In this document: piece by piece, positions 8,069 to 16,305 of the stretch | How the letters are laid out: every line of letters starts with the position of its first letter | How positions within the stretch are numbered: position 1 is the first letter of the stretch | Assembly: GCF_900103265.1 (NCBI RefSeq) | Contig: NZ_FMWX01000001.1 | Location: 620,001-684,000, forward strand | DNA length: 64,000 nt | Direction of reading: 5' to 3' | DNA from: Sphingomonas sp. NFR15 | GTDB lineage: Bacteria; Pseudomonadota; Alphaproteobacteria; Sphingomonadales; Sphingomonadaceae | Made by a program: the position numbers and the translations under genes | The notes under the pieces: model-generated | What the model saw: the letters and a program-made list of their open reading frames with translations, nothing else | Told to the model about the DNA's origin: nothing | Databases searched by the model: none

Positions 8069-10033
8069 ATGGCCGCGCTCACGGGTTTCGTCGCTAGCGC
8101 CGCGCTCGCGTTCACGCCGATCTATGACGATGGCCTGTTCATCGACGGGTTTGCCGGAGGTGGCGGCGCATCGACCGGCATCGAGCAGGCCATAGGCCGC
8201 TCGGTCGATATCGCGATCAATCACAGCCCCACCGCGATCGCGATCCACAAGGCCAACCATCCCGAGACGGAGCACCACTGCCAGGATATCAAGGCAGCGT
8301 GGCCGCTCGCCGTCACGAGGATGCGTCGCGTCGCCGGCGCCTGGTTCTCGCCTGACTGCAAGGAATTCAGCAAGGCGAAGGGCGGTCCGGTCAAGGATCG
8401 CAGCATCCGCGCCCTGTGTTGGGAAGTCGTCGCTTGGCTGAAAGATGTGCGCCCGACGTGCGGCTATCTCGAGAACGTCGAGGAGTTCGAGTACGCGGCG
8501 CCGCTCGATAGCAACGGCGTGCCCATCGCCGGCCAGGAAGGCCGCGAGTTCAAGCGTTTCGTGAAGGCCATCCGCGCGCTCGGCTACCGCGTCCAGTGGC
8601 GTTTGCTCAAGGCGTGCGATTATGGCGCACCCACGAGCCGTAAACGGCTCTACATGGTGATGCGGTGCGACGGTCTGCCGATCGTTTGGCCCAAACCGAC
8701 GTACGGTGCGCCCGGCTCGACCGGCGTGCGCAGCGGGAAGCTGCTGCCGTACCGCACCGCCGCCGAGTGCATCGACTGGACGATCGCCTGCCCGTCCATC
8801 TTCGACCGCGTGCGGGAACTCGCCGATGCGACCAAGCGCCGGATCGCCCACGGCGTCATGCGCTATGTGGTGAACGCGGCCGAGCCGTTCATAGTCCCGG
8901 TGACGCATACGCAGTCGAGCCCGCGCACGAACGCCGTGTCGAAGCCGCTACCCACCATCACGACCGCCAACGGCGGAGAGTTCGCGGCAGTGGACGTGAC
9001 GGTCGCGCCGCACATTACCAAGTTCCGCACCGGATCGGTCGGCTCCGACATGGGCGCGCCGATGCCGACGGTCACGGCGAACGGGGAACCGGCCCGACCG
9101 GCTGGTGCCAGCCCGCTCGGCATGGTCGAGGCGCTGCTCGCGCCGCATGTTATGACGAACCGCAATGCCGCGAAGCCGTTCACGGCTGGCAACGAGCCGA
9201 CCCATACGATCACCGCTGGCGGCGCCCATCAGAACGCGGTTGCTGCGTCGCTGGCGCCGATCATCGTCAATACTGCGAATAGCAAGACGACCGGCAGAGG
9301 GCCCAACGCATGGAGCGCCGAGGAGCCGACGCGCACTCAGACCACTGCATCGAGCTTCGCCAATGTCACCGCATTCCTGTCTAGCTTTTACGGCAGCGAC
9401 AAGGCGAACGGCGGCGGTGAAGCGCACCAGCCCGCGAAGACGATCCGCGCGGGCGGCCAACATCACGCCGTCGTCACCGCTCACCTCGAGCAGGCAAACG
9501 GGGGTCCGCGAAACCGCAACAGCGCAGGACGTGACGCCCGCCGACCACTCAGCACTGCCACCACCACGGGATCGCAGCAGCGCATCGTCCAGACGACGAT
9601 GGTGGAGGAAGGTGATCTGCCTTCCGAGATGATGGATCGAGCCGTGAAGGTCGCAGCCTTCTTGGTGAAGTATTATGCCACCGACGGCGAGAACGAGGGG
9701 GCGCAGATCCAGCCCGTCGACCGCCCGCTCGGCACGATCACCACTAAGGCGCGCTTCGCGGTCGTCACGGTGACGATCGACGCGAAAACCTACGTCATCG
9801 TCGACATCGGCCTGCGGATGCTCAAGCCGCGCGAGCTGGCCAACGCGCAGGGCTTCCCGCCCGATTATGTGCTGGACCCGATCGTCCGCAAGTTCCTGCG
9901 CGGCAAGTGGGTCGAACGACGCCTCACCATCGCAGAGCAGATCAACGCGATTGGCAACAGCGTTTGCCCTCCCGTCGCCCGCGCCCTCGTCGCCGCGAAC
10001 CAGCCCCGCGCGCGGCAAAGGATGGCAGCATGA
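8069..10033 (+). CDS. dcm: Phage DNA (cytosine-5) methyltransferase
   Basis: A 654-residue C5-cytosine methyltransferase, the first gene inside the prophage. It has motif I FIDGFAGGGGASTGIEQA (24-41) for SAM binding. The catalytic loop is WFSPDCKEFSKAKGG, with Cys97 as nucleophile; most family members have PPCQ here, so SPDCK is a phage-type variant. The ENV motif lies at 135-137. The C-terminal motif LTIAEQINAIGNSVCPPVA (near 622-640) contains the family's GNSV. Between about residues 290 and 556 the variable region contains seven degenerate repeats of the form P-x-x-T-I-T (for example PLPTITT, PMPTVTA, PTHTITA, PLGTITT). This is where target recognition usually lies. It probably protects phage DNA from host restriction. 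The stop overlaps the next start (ATGA). Confidence 0.92.
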   Translation: MAALTGFVASAALAFTPIYDDGLFIDGFAGGGGASTGIEQAIGRSVDIAINHSPTAIAIHKANHPETEHHCQDIKAAWPLAVTRMRRVAGAWFSPDCKEFSKAKGGPVKDRSIRALCWEVVAWLKDVRPTCGYLENVEEFEYAAPLDSNGVPIAGQEGREFKRFVKAIRALGYRVQWRLLKACDYGAPTSRKRLYMVMRCDGLPIVWPKPTYGAPGSTGVRSGKLLPYRTAAECIDWTIACPSIFDRVRELADATKRRIAHGVMRYVVNAAEPFIVPVTHTQSSPRTNAVSKPLPTITTANGGEFAAVDVTVAPHITKFRTGSVGSDMGAPMPTVTANGEPARPAGASPLGMVEALLAPHVMTNRNAAKPFTAGNEPTHTITAGGAHQNAVAASLAPIIVNTANSKTTGRGPNAWSAEEPTRTQTTASSFANVTAFLSSFYGSDKANGGGEAHQPAKTIRAGGQHHAVVTAHLEQANGGPRNRNSAGRDARRPLSTATTTGSQQRIVQTTMVEEGDLPSEMMDRAVKVAAFLVKYYATDGENEGAQIQPVDRPLGTITTKARFAVVTVTIDAKTYVIVDIGLRMLKPRELANAQGFPPDYVLDPIVRKFLRGKWVERRLTIAEQINAIGNSVCPPVARALVAANQPRARQRMAA

Positions 10034-10233
10034 GCGGTCCAATCGCCGAACCGCTGTACCAGCCCGTCGCCTGCGTCTGTGGCGCTCAGTCAGAACCGCC
10101 CGCCCCCTGCGACAGTCTCCCGTGCTGGAATTGCAAGGACGGCGTAATGCGTCCGTGGGAGCCGGCGCGACCGAAATGGAAGGTCGGCAACACGGGGAAA
10201 AATCGATCGAACCCTTGCACATCAACGATTTGA
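10030..10233 (+). CDS. Small cysteine-rich (zinc-ribbon-like) protein
   Basis: A 67-residue protein whose ATG overlaps the methyltransferase stop (ATGA at 10030-10033), so the two are translationally coupled. It has CVCG and CWNC separated by about 18 residues, a spacing compatible with a zinc ribbon. The C-terminus is basic. No family is recognised. Its own stop overlaps the TIR-like gene's start (TGATG), making a three-gene coupled unit. Confidence 0.6.
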   Translation: MSGPIAEPLYQPVACVCGAQSEPPAPCDSLPCWNCKDGVMRPWEPARPKWKVGNTGKNRSNPCTSTI

Positions 10234-11000
10234 TGCCCTACTTCTGCCGCATGAAACCACGCGTCTTTGTTGCATCGTCAGTAGAACACCTGGATCTCGC
10301 CTATGCGGTGCAAGAGGGATTGGAGCACGACGCCGAGATCACTGTTTGGTCTCAGGGCGTATTCTTGCCTTCGCGTAACACGATGGCCTCACTTGTCGAC
10401 CAGTTGGATGAGACCGACTTCGCGATCTTCATCCTCGCGCCGGACGACGTCACCGAAATGCGGAGCGGATCGGTGGCGACCGTCCGCGACAACGTCATTT
10501 TTGAGCTTGGATTATTCGCAGGGCGGCTCGGACCAGAGCGATGCTACCTCGTCGTTCCCAGAGGGAATGACGAACTCCACCTCCCCACGGATCTACTCGG
10601 AATCACGCCGGCACAGTACGAGCCCAATCGCCAAGACGGCAACCTTGTTGCTGCCCTCGGTCCAGCATGTAACCGCATTCGTAAGAGCATGAAGCAACTC
10701 GGCGCCTTAGCTCCAGCACATTCGGTTTCGGATGAACCGATCTCAACCGACGAAGCGTCTGACCTGGTCTCAGATCCAAATGACTGCCTTTCCTTAATAC
10801 AATCTTGGATGGGGGCAAGGCCGTCTACCGACAATACACGCGTGATACGCTACGCGGATGTAGATCGCGACTTACGATTAGAATCTGGGTCAGCCAGGAA
10901 ATATATCAAAACCGCCGCGCAGCGCTGGGATTATATCGTTGAGCGCGAAGGGCAAGACACCATCTTATTTAAGAATGCGCCCGATACGTATAGCTTTTAA
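10233..11000 (+). CDS. TIR-like nucleotide-binding effector (CAP12/Pycsar-type TIR, PF10137-like)
   Basis: A 255-residue protein. Residues about 8-140 match the TIR-like domain of CD-NTase-associated protein 12 and Pycsar effectors: RVFVASSVEHLDLAYAVQ at the start, VWSQGVF, then a core RDNVIFELGLFAGRLG (85-100). Glu91 there is the probable catalytic NADase glutamate. The C-terminal 100 residues resemble a small winged-helix-like or ligand-sensing domain but I cannot name it. Domains of this kind degrade NAD+ on activation and cause abortive infection. No cyclase partner is encoded beside it. The ATG at 10233 sits in TGATG with the upstream stop; an ATG at 10251 is possible. A prophage-borne defence gene is the likely role. 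Confidence 0.8.
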   Translation: MPYFCRMKPRVFVASSVEHLDLAYAVQEGLEHDAEITVWSQGVFLPSRNTMASLVDQLDETDFAIFILAPDDVTEMRSGSVATVRDNVIFELGLFAGRLGPERCYLVVPRGNDELHLPTDLLGITPAQYEPNRQDGNLVAALGPACNRIRKSMKQLGALAPAHSVSDEPISTDEASDLVSDPNDCLSLIQSWMGARPSTDNTRVIRYADVDRDLRLESGSARKYIKTAAQRWDYIVEREGQDTILFKNAPDTYSF

Positions 11001-11076
11001 TCCCTAGTGTGGGCCTTCTCCACGGCCAAAGTATAGCGTCAGAATTCATCCCCCCTAGGCCCTGCCTGGTACGTGA

Positions 11077-11199
11077 GCTGAGAGGCTGCTCACAATAGGC
11101 GAGCAGACCGGCGCGATCAGCAATAGCGTCTCTCCGCCAGTCGCCCGCGCGCTAGCGGCGGCCACCCAGCCGGACATCGCGGGGAGGGTCGCGGCGTGA
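11077..11199 (+). pseudogene. C-terminal remnant of a second cytosine methyltransferase
   Basis: Forty codons read AERLLTIGEQTGAISNSV then SPPVARALAAATQ to a TGA at 11197-11199. This aligns along its whole length with the end of the intact enzyme at 8069-10033 (ERRLTIAEQINAIGNSV then CPPVARALVAANQ), at clearly less than full DNA identity. A stop at 11074-11076 closes the frame just upstream. It is therefore not a fresh duplication but the surviving 3' end of another phage-type methyltransferase. It marks where cargo genes replaced the original neighbourhood. Confidence 0.85.
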
Positions 11200-11312
11200 T
11201 GGCTCTGGCTTATCAAGGCACCCCGGCGCCGCCGCTCAATCCAAATAATGGCACCTTTTATTCGCGATCGAAATCACTTGCCCGCTGCTCCACTTCGGAG
11301 TCGCCATTTTGA
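11199..11312 (+). pseudogene. Truncated small phage ORF coupled to the methyltransferase remnant
   Basis: An ATG at 11199 overlaps the remnant's stop (TGATG) and reads MALAYQGTPAPPLNPNNG. After about 18 codons the sequence turns AT-rich and runs into the 3' end of the opposing DUF262 gene, stopping at 11312. The coupling copies the layout after the intact methyltransferase, so this looks like the beheaded start of the gene that once followed it. Confidence 0.4.
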
Positions 11313-12922
11313 AGTATCCGTAAATTACGGATTCCAAGCCGCATCGCGACGGGATAAATTATCGTGTTCTGCTCAAACAAGAAAAGATCCTTTGATCGCT
11401 GCCTAGTAAATCCCTTCATGTTATCAGAGTCGATAACGTCCATCGCGTGATCTGAAATGACATGAGCTTCCCGTTCATCCCGCGATATATTTCCTTGCAC
11501 TAGCCTCGCTCTAAATTCTGCCGCACTCGTGGGCTCAATCAAAAACCGAGCGCCTTGATCTCCACGATCAATTTTCGGTAGCTTCAGATACATGAAGGCG
11601 TCCGACGAAAATGTTCGAAGAAGATTAGTTCCCGACATTGGGTGCGTGTCATCAGCGCGTCTAGCCAGAGCCAACATCAACGCCTTAACTCGAGCGGCGC
11701 GAAGATCACTCTTCACCTCTGCAATACTTCTCACCGCTGGCGGCTCGCGAAGAGACCATTCAAAAGCGCCTACCATCACAAAATTGCGAAGATCGGTTAT
11801 CGCACTCTCAGATTGACGGCCGGTACCACCGAACAGCTCGGAGTATGTCGAGAGCCAAACCCAGTCTACAAGTTCTTCAGCGAATGCTTCAAATTCACGA
11901 TGTTGAAGCGACGTGGCAATTGCAACGATTTGGACGCGATAAGGAACCAAAGCTGGGTCTGTTATCCCAAATTTCTTCCGAAAGAATCTCGCGGTGTTTG
12001 CAATCCCTGCGAAAGTTAGATCTAGAGTCTTCGGATCGTCCCTCAACCTCCTGCTAACTTCATCAGGATTTGTCTTGTAAATGTCCGCTCCAAGGTTCAA
12101 TTTAAGACAACGAAGAACGATATCTGAGTCGATTTTATGCCATCTCAACGGCGAAAGAAGCTCGTTTCGTAAGTCTTGATCGCGTTTCAACAGATCAAAA
12201 ACAGGTGAGTAAGTGAGTGCATTGAGCATATGCAACTCACTCATATCCGCCCCACGACTATTAACGCGCTCGAAGCTCTTAGTAACAACTTCCAGACTTG
12301 CACTGTTCAACGTTATGATAGGAACTTTATACTCACGAAACGCAGAAGCAACTTCATCTGCCAAATCGATACGCTTCTCTTTTCCGTCCCCTAATCCACG
12401 TTGAAACCTCAAAAGTTCCCTGCTATTTAGCAGGATACTAATTGGTAGATAGCGATACGGATCGGCCTTGAAATCGCTCGGGTCAATGTCAACTCGGCGT
12501 TTGAAACGCTCAGACTCGTCCTCGACATCGAGGTCTGCGTATACGACGAAATCCCTCATCTCGATGTCGCGCTCATCATCGTAACTCACCCAACTCTCGG
12601 TCGCCCGAAGTGCGCCGTAGAGCGTTGAGATGCGCTGCACGCCATCCATCAGATAACGCGTTTCACCCACCGCCTTATCCGTTGGGAGTTGGTGAGGCCC
12701 CAAGCTACTGTAACAGCCGACCTCGTCATTCGAGGTCGCCCATATCATAAGCGCCCCAATCGGCAGGCCAGCGAATATGCTCTCGAAGAACTCTTTTCTT
12801 TGCGTCCAACTCCAGACGAGCGGTCGCTGAAATCGCGGAACGCGGATGCGACCTTGCGCGATATCGTCCAATACCGAGGTCAGGAAAACGACCGTTGGGT
12901 CGGCCGAAAATGTGTCACGCAT
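11258..12922 (-). CDS. DUF262 (GmrS/ParB-like fold) domain protein, third gene of candidate defence operon
   Basis: A 554-residue protein. The DUF262 core is clear: IRVPRFQRPLVWS (26-38, family motif PxxQRxxVW), FAGLPIGALMIW (50-61), the DGVQR nucleotide-site motif (93-97, usually DGQQR) and FERVNSRGADMS (217-228). In the type IV restriction enzyme GmrSD this domain binds nucleotide and partners a DUF1524 HNH nuclease. Here the C-terminal half has no recognisable HNH motif; the nearest feature is HVISDHAMDVIDSDN. The ATG at 12922 overlaps the end of the TOPRIM-like gene by 8 bases. Base composition and codons (TTA, ATA) are visibly AT-richer than the phage genes, suggesting transfer as a block. 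Confidence 0.85.
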   Translation of the reverse strand: MRDTFSADPTVVFLTSVLDDIAQGRIRVPRFQRPLVWSWTQRKEFFESIFAGLPIGALMIWATSNDEVGCYSSLGPHQLPTDKAVGETRYLMDGVQRISTLYGALRATESWVSYDDERDIEMRDFVVYADLDVEDESERFKRRVDIDPSDFKADPYRYLPISILLNSRELLRFQRGLGDGKEKRIDLADEVASAFREYKVPIITLNSASLEVVTKSFERVNSRGADMSELHMLNALTYSPVFDLLKRDQDLRNELLSPLRWHKIDSDIVLRCLKLNLGADIYKTNPDEVSRRLRDDPKTLDLTFAGIANTARFFRKKFGITDPALVPYRVQIVAIATSLQHREFEAFAEELVDWVWLSTYSELFGGTGRQSESAITDLRNFVMVGAFEWSLREPPAVRSIAEVKSDLRAARVKALMLALARRADDTHPMSGTNLLRTFSSDAFMYLKLPKIDRGDQGARFLIEPTSAAEFRARLVQGNISRDEREAHVISDHAMDVIDSDNMKGFTRQRSKDLFLFEQNTIIYPVAMRLGIRNLRILQNGDSEVEQRASDFDRE

Positions 12923-13904
12923 AAGGAACCCTTACCCAGTCTGTGATCGCCTCTAGCGTATTCTGCACACCAACATCCATTCCCTCCGCATCTATCCAAC
13001 CTCGAATTTGCTCGAGGTACTTCTCAAATTGCTGAGCAATATTATTTGAAATTCCATTTCGCAGTGAAATCTTGTCGCGCTGCGAAACGCTCGCATAAAA
13101 ATCTTTGACCTGCTGCGATTCTGGCTTTGGCCATCCAGATTTTAGGTGATAGTGATAGCGCTGCTCGACATTCATTCTTTTGTACGCGTCGACGGCTGCG
13201 CGCCGCATCGGTCGCCTGTCGCTTTTTGCGCCATCTGCCCAGCTCCACAATGCCTTGAGCGGAAGATAATTCTCGATTGCTCTTCGACTGAGGCAATGGT
13301 GCGAAATACCGGCAGCTTGGCAAAAACTCGCCATCGCGTTCGCGCTCGCGCTTCGATGGCCTGGAACCTCTCCGTCACTGTCGAATAGCACCCAACTGTC
13401 GAGCGGACCAGAAGCTCCTCGAGCAACTTGCGCCTCGAGCGATGCTCGAAGTTCGTCCAAGCCCCCGCGGCTGGAAAACTCAACCACCCCTCGCCGCTCG
13501 AAATCAAGAAACATCTCACGCAGGTCGCTGGCCATCATAGCCAACCAAAAATATCGATCATTTCGATCGTTCTCGACCCAAAGCCGTTTAGGTCGGTCCA
13601 GCAGCCTGAGAACCTCGTCCAACGGAAGTTGAATTTGATCTATATTATCGAAATTGCGTCCCGTTGTCGCCACAATCGATCGAAGTCGAAACACTGCTGC
13701 GTCACGAACAGCCCAATCTGTTGCATTGAGCCAGTCGACCTTCCGACTCTGTGATAACTGATTGAACCATTCACTACTTTTCACAGCCACCGGATCTATC
13801 GCATCTACGTAGCATTTAAGCTCCCTCGCTCGATCAAGCAGAACTTCAAGATTTCTCCAATGAGCATCCTCAGCGATTAGTTCACTGTGAATCAGGATAC
13901 GCAT
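12915..13904 (-). CDS. TOPRIM-like protein, second gene of candidate defence operon
   Basis: A 329-residue protein that I do not recognise as a named family. It shows the pattern of an OLD-type TOPRIM domain: an acidic residue in LWVENDRND (Glu111), a DxD in WVLFDSDGE (Asp175, Asp177), and RRAIENYL (207-214), the conserved region seen near the end of many TOPRIM nucleases fused to or paired with ABC-type ATPases. Residues 1-100 and 220-329 have no recognised match. The start is either ATG 13904 or TTG 13913, which overlaps the ATPase stop (TTGA). The frame ends 8 bases inside the DUF262 gene. A metal-dependent nuclease role is inferred from these motifs and the neighbouring ATPase. Confidence 0.7.
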   Translation of the reverse strand: MRILIHSELIAEDAHWRNLEVLLDRARELKCYVDAIDPVAVKSSEWFNQLSQSRKVDWLNATDWAVRDAAVFRLRSIVATTGRNFDNIDQIQLPLDEVLRLLDRPKRLWVENDRNDRYFWLAMMASDLREMFLDFERRGVVEFSSRGGLDELRASLEAQVARGASGPLDSWVLFDSDGEVPGHRSASANAMASFCQAAGISHHCLSRRAIENYLPLKALWSWADGAKSDRRPMRRAAVDAYKRMNVEQRYHYHLKSGWPKPESQQVKDFYASVSQRDKISLRNGISNNIAQQFEKYLEQIRGWIDAEGMDVGVQNTLEAITDWVRVPYA

Positions 13905-13909
13905 CTTAT

Positions 13910-15166
13910 TCAATGAGCCGAAATTCTTAGCTTGGACAAACGCCTCGCCTGGTCGACCGCCTCTCGAAATACCCCCTGTGGCCAGCCACCATGCGGAAAG
14001 CCTTCCTCATCGAATCTTATCGGGCGGAGATCAGAACCTTCAGGGCCACTCGTCACCCAATATACTATAGCATCTTCTGGTTTGAGCCGCTTCTCGACGA
14101 TCGCGATCTGAAGAGCCAGAAGCATACTTTCCGAATGGGTTTCGATAACATGCGAAGCTTTTGAGCCCTGTTCAACACACGAGATGATCTCGTCGGCTAG
14201 GTGAACTGTAGCTGCGGGATGGAGGTGCAACTCAGGCTGCTCAAAAGCCAGGATAGGTGCAACCCCGAGTTGACCCAACATCGCCTGATGGCACAACGTC
14301 ACGACCGGTAGAGCTTGCGCAATGCCTTCGCCAACGTCCCTGACGGCTACATGCATACCCGACGCCCCAAGTAAGTTGAACGGATACAACTGTCGATTGA
14401 ACGCGACCGCTCCATCGGTCTTTGCGAACGTCAACTCGGATTGGCAGGTCTTCATCAACCAAGCAGACACAGCCTCTGCGGCACCATCTTTTGCCTCGAA
14501 GCTCAGCCGAAGCACCTCAGCAACCCCCGAGCCGTCCGACTGAACCCTCGCATCCATACCCGGAAGCAACTCATAGAACCGCGGCACAGTTGCCCTTACA
14601 GCGCCTAACCAATGAACAGAATTACCAAACAAATCTAGCTGATGATTGAGCTGAAACAAGACGAGGTGATCATCGGGATCGTCACATCTTGCCGGAGCAA
14701 GGCCACGAAAATCCCATTTTGTAGCGTTACCTCCGCTTCTTACATCGTAAGATGATTTTATCTTAGTGTCTAATATTGTTCCTTCAAACCCAGAATCTCT
14801 TGTAAGTATTTTGAAACTGGACATGCACTCGCCCAATTCACCTAAACTCGCGATATCAAACTCATAACTGATGCCGCCCCAGTTCAACTTAAATGTAAGC
14901 ACCAAGGCTCCCTTCCTATTCGAAAGGTCTTGGAACCTCGCGTCGCGCAGTGCGGGAGATTTATAATCTAGGATCGTGGCACGTGGCCCCATTTGCCGCC
15001 TCTGGGCTGCTCCGGCGAGGATCGGCAGAAGGCGAAGGGCAGCACTTTTTCCGGCGCTATTCAGACCGAACAGAAGCGTTAGCGGCCTCAGCTCTAAAGT
15101 CTGCGCCTTGTTAAAAGCGCGATACCGAGAGAATTCGATACTCTCGAGGCGGCCGGAAATGCTCAT
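13910..15166 (-). CDS. AAA/ABC-type ATPase (OLD/DUF3696-like), first gene of candidate defence operon
   Basis: A 418-residue ATPase with Walker A GLNSAGKS (34-41), an ABC-type region DVGEGIAQALPVV, Walker B ILAFEQPELHLHP (305-317) and switch motif THSE (343-346). The end, EGFPHGGWPQGVFREA, resembles DUF3696-type ATPases, in which a WP-G-F motif closes the protein. The frame is open further upstream to 15328, but the ATG at 15166 has GAGGG ten bases before it and starts the conserved fold (MSISGRLESIEFSRYRAF). It heads a minus-strand operon with the TOPRIM-like and DUF262 genes. ATPases of this type act as the sensor/motor in Gabija-, Septu- and OLD-like systems. Confidence 0.85.
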   Translation of the reverse strand: MSISGRLESIEFSRYRAFNKAQTLELRPLTLLFGLNSAGKSAALRLLPILAGAAQRRQMGPRATILDYKSPALRDARFQDLSNRKGALVLTFKLNWGGISYEFDIASLGELGECMSSFKILTRDSGFEGTILDTKIKSSYDVRSGGNATKWDFRGLAPARCDDPDDHLVLFQLNHQLDLFGNSVHWLGAVRATVPRFYELLPGMDARVQSDGSGVAEVLRLSFEAKDGAAEAVSAWLMKTCQSELTFAKTDGAVAFNRQLYPFNLLGASGMHVAVRDVGEGIAQALPVVTLCHQAMLGQLGVAPILAFEQPELHLHPAATVHLADEIISCVEQGSKASHVIETHSESMLLALQIAIVEKRLKPEDAIVYWVTSGPEGSDLRPIRFDEEGFPHGGWPQGVFREAVDQARRLSKLRISAH

Positions 15167-15624
15167 CAATGTACCCTCTGTGCGGCAGAGAGACATATGC
15201 AGAAACCGAGACACGCGCCACCCAATAGGGCGTGGCTCCCCGCGCTCGCGGCACATGCAGTTAGATACCCGACCAGCCTTAAGTGACCTCACGACTAGCA
15301 ACATAAAAAAAGCGATATACCTCACCAAGTTGAGCGTATTGCCTCAACATTGGTTCAACGTGTATGCCAATATCTGACTAACCTAAAATTGAATACGCCG
15401 CGCACCTCAAAATAAAGGGGCCCTTAACCGCTTTGGCCCGCCACTTTTATTACCTAGGACCCGTGATCTACCGTACTTTTTACTTGCAATGATGGATTAT
15501 CTGCGCCCATATCCAAGTCGTCGAGGCAGTGACGCCACGGCATAGGAGCCCGACCGGGCCGACTAGGACAGGGACAACGGGGCGGGCCCGGTGCTCGCCC
15601 CTACTCCCAAGCGGAGAACGCAAG
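15167..15624 (+). other. Gene-free region between defence cargo and phage genes
   Basis: About 460 bp without a convincing gene. The left part should hold the minus-strand promoter of the ATPase operon; a weak candidate (TTGGTG, 17 bp, TATGTT) lies near 15300-15330 on the minus strand. The right part contains GACTAGGACA (15561-15570), a copy of the leader found after the hammerhead ribozymes. It also has a GC hairpin with 6-bp arms (GGGGCG/CGCCCC, about 15579-15601) before the first small phage gene. The composition changes from AT-rich to GC-rich near 15480, which probably marks the edge of the cargo. Confidence 0.5.
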
Positions 15625-15762
15625 ATGATCGATACCACCACCGCACGGCTTATCGCCTCAACCGATATGATGCTCGCCGCCGCGCGCCGCGATACCGCCC
15701 CCAAGGGCAAGCCCCGCATCGTGCCAACCATCGCAGCCATGTTCAGCGGCAAGGGGGCCTAG
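15625..15762 (+). CDS. Small phage protein, unknown
   Basis: A 45-residue ORF with a good ribosome binding site (GCGGAGAACGCAAG before ATG 15625). It starts MIDTTTARLIASTDMML and ends FSGKGA. The stop is five bases before the next start, and that leader reads CCTAGGACG. No family recognised. Placement at the head of the plus-strand run and codon use like its neighbours support it. Confidence 0.6.
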   Translation: MIDTTTARLIASTDMMLAAARRDTAPKGKPRIVPTIAAMFSGKGA

Positions 15763-15766
15763 GACG

Positions 15767-16060
15767 ATGGACGCACCTCGTACCGTCCGTCAGATGCGCA
15801 ACCGACCGACATCGTACGAAGTCGGCTTATACGACCGCGCAACGGGCGCCATGTTGAAACGCCTGGCATTCACCCCGCGGCGTACCAAGGGACAGTTGCT
15901 GAGCATTGCGTGCGCCAATAGCGCCGCAATCACCGCGATCGAACCCGATGCTGACACCATGACATACACGAACGGATCGTGGTGCACGGCTCGGCTAAGG
16001 ATCGCGTGGACGGGAAACACCGAGCGTGATTGCGCGTGCGCCATGGAGATCGCAGCGTGA
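15767..16060 (+). CDS. Small phage protein, unknown
   Basis: A 97-residue protein starting MDAPRTVRQMRNRP with AGGA just upstream. A central YEVGLYDRATGAMLKRLAF suggests a small beta-sheet fold. Two cysteines near the C-terminus (CACAM) may bind metal. The stop overlaps the GTG of the next gene (GTGA at 16057-16060), so translation is coupled. No family recognised. Confidence 0.65.
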   Translation: MDAPRTVRQMRNRPTSYEVGLYDRATGAMLKRLAFTPRRTKGQLLSIACANSAAITAIEPDADTMTYTNGSWCTARLRIAWTGNTERDCACAMEIAA

Positions 16061-16305
16061 CCGCCCCTTTCGACACTCTCGCGCTGGCGGAGGCGCTCAA
16101 GGGCACCCCCTTGGGTAAGGATGGCGCGGAAGCCGTGGCGCGTGCTATGGCTGACGTTGCAATGGCAGACGTAGCAACGAAGCGCGATCTTACCGAGCTG
16201 GGTGACCGGCTTGAACGCGCCATGCTCCGTCAGACGATAGCCCTCGGTGGCATCGTCGCGGCGATCGCCGCCGTTGCGACCACCGTCCTAAAGCTCCTCT
16301 CCTAA
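16057..16305 (+). CDS. Coiled-coil protein with C-terminal membrane helix (DUF1640/CCDC90-like)
   Basis: An 82-residue protein from a GTG start coupled to the previous stop. Residues 1-55 are helical with heptad-like spacing (VATKRDLTELGDRLERAML), followed by one hydrophobic helix IALGGIVAAIAAVATTVLKLL at the C-terminus. This layout matches small phage and bacterial DUF1640-like proteins that sit in the inner membrane with a coiled coil in the cytoplasm. Function is unknown. The TAA at 16303-16305 is directly followed by the first hammerhead ribozyme. Confidence 0.7.
   Translation: MTAPFDTLALAEALKGTPLGKDGAEAVARAMADVAMADVATKRDLTELGDRLERAMLRQTIALGGIVAAIAAVATTVLKLLS

Noticed and set aside
15167..15328. 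Longer N-terminus for the AAA ATPase
   Set aside because: The extra 54 codons do not look like protein sequence, and ATG 15166 has a good ribosome binding site and starts the fold.
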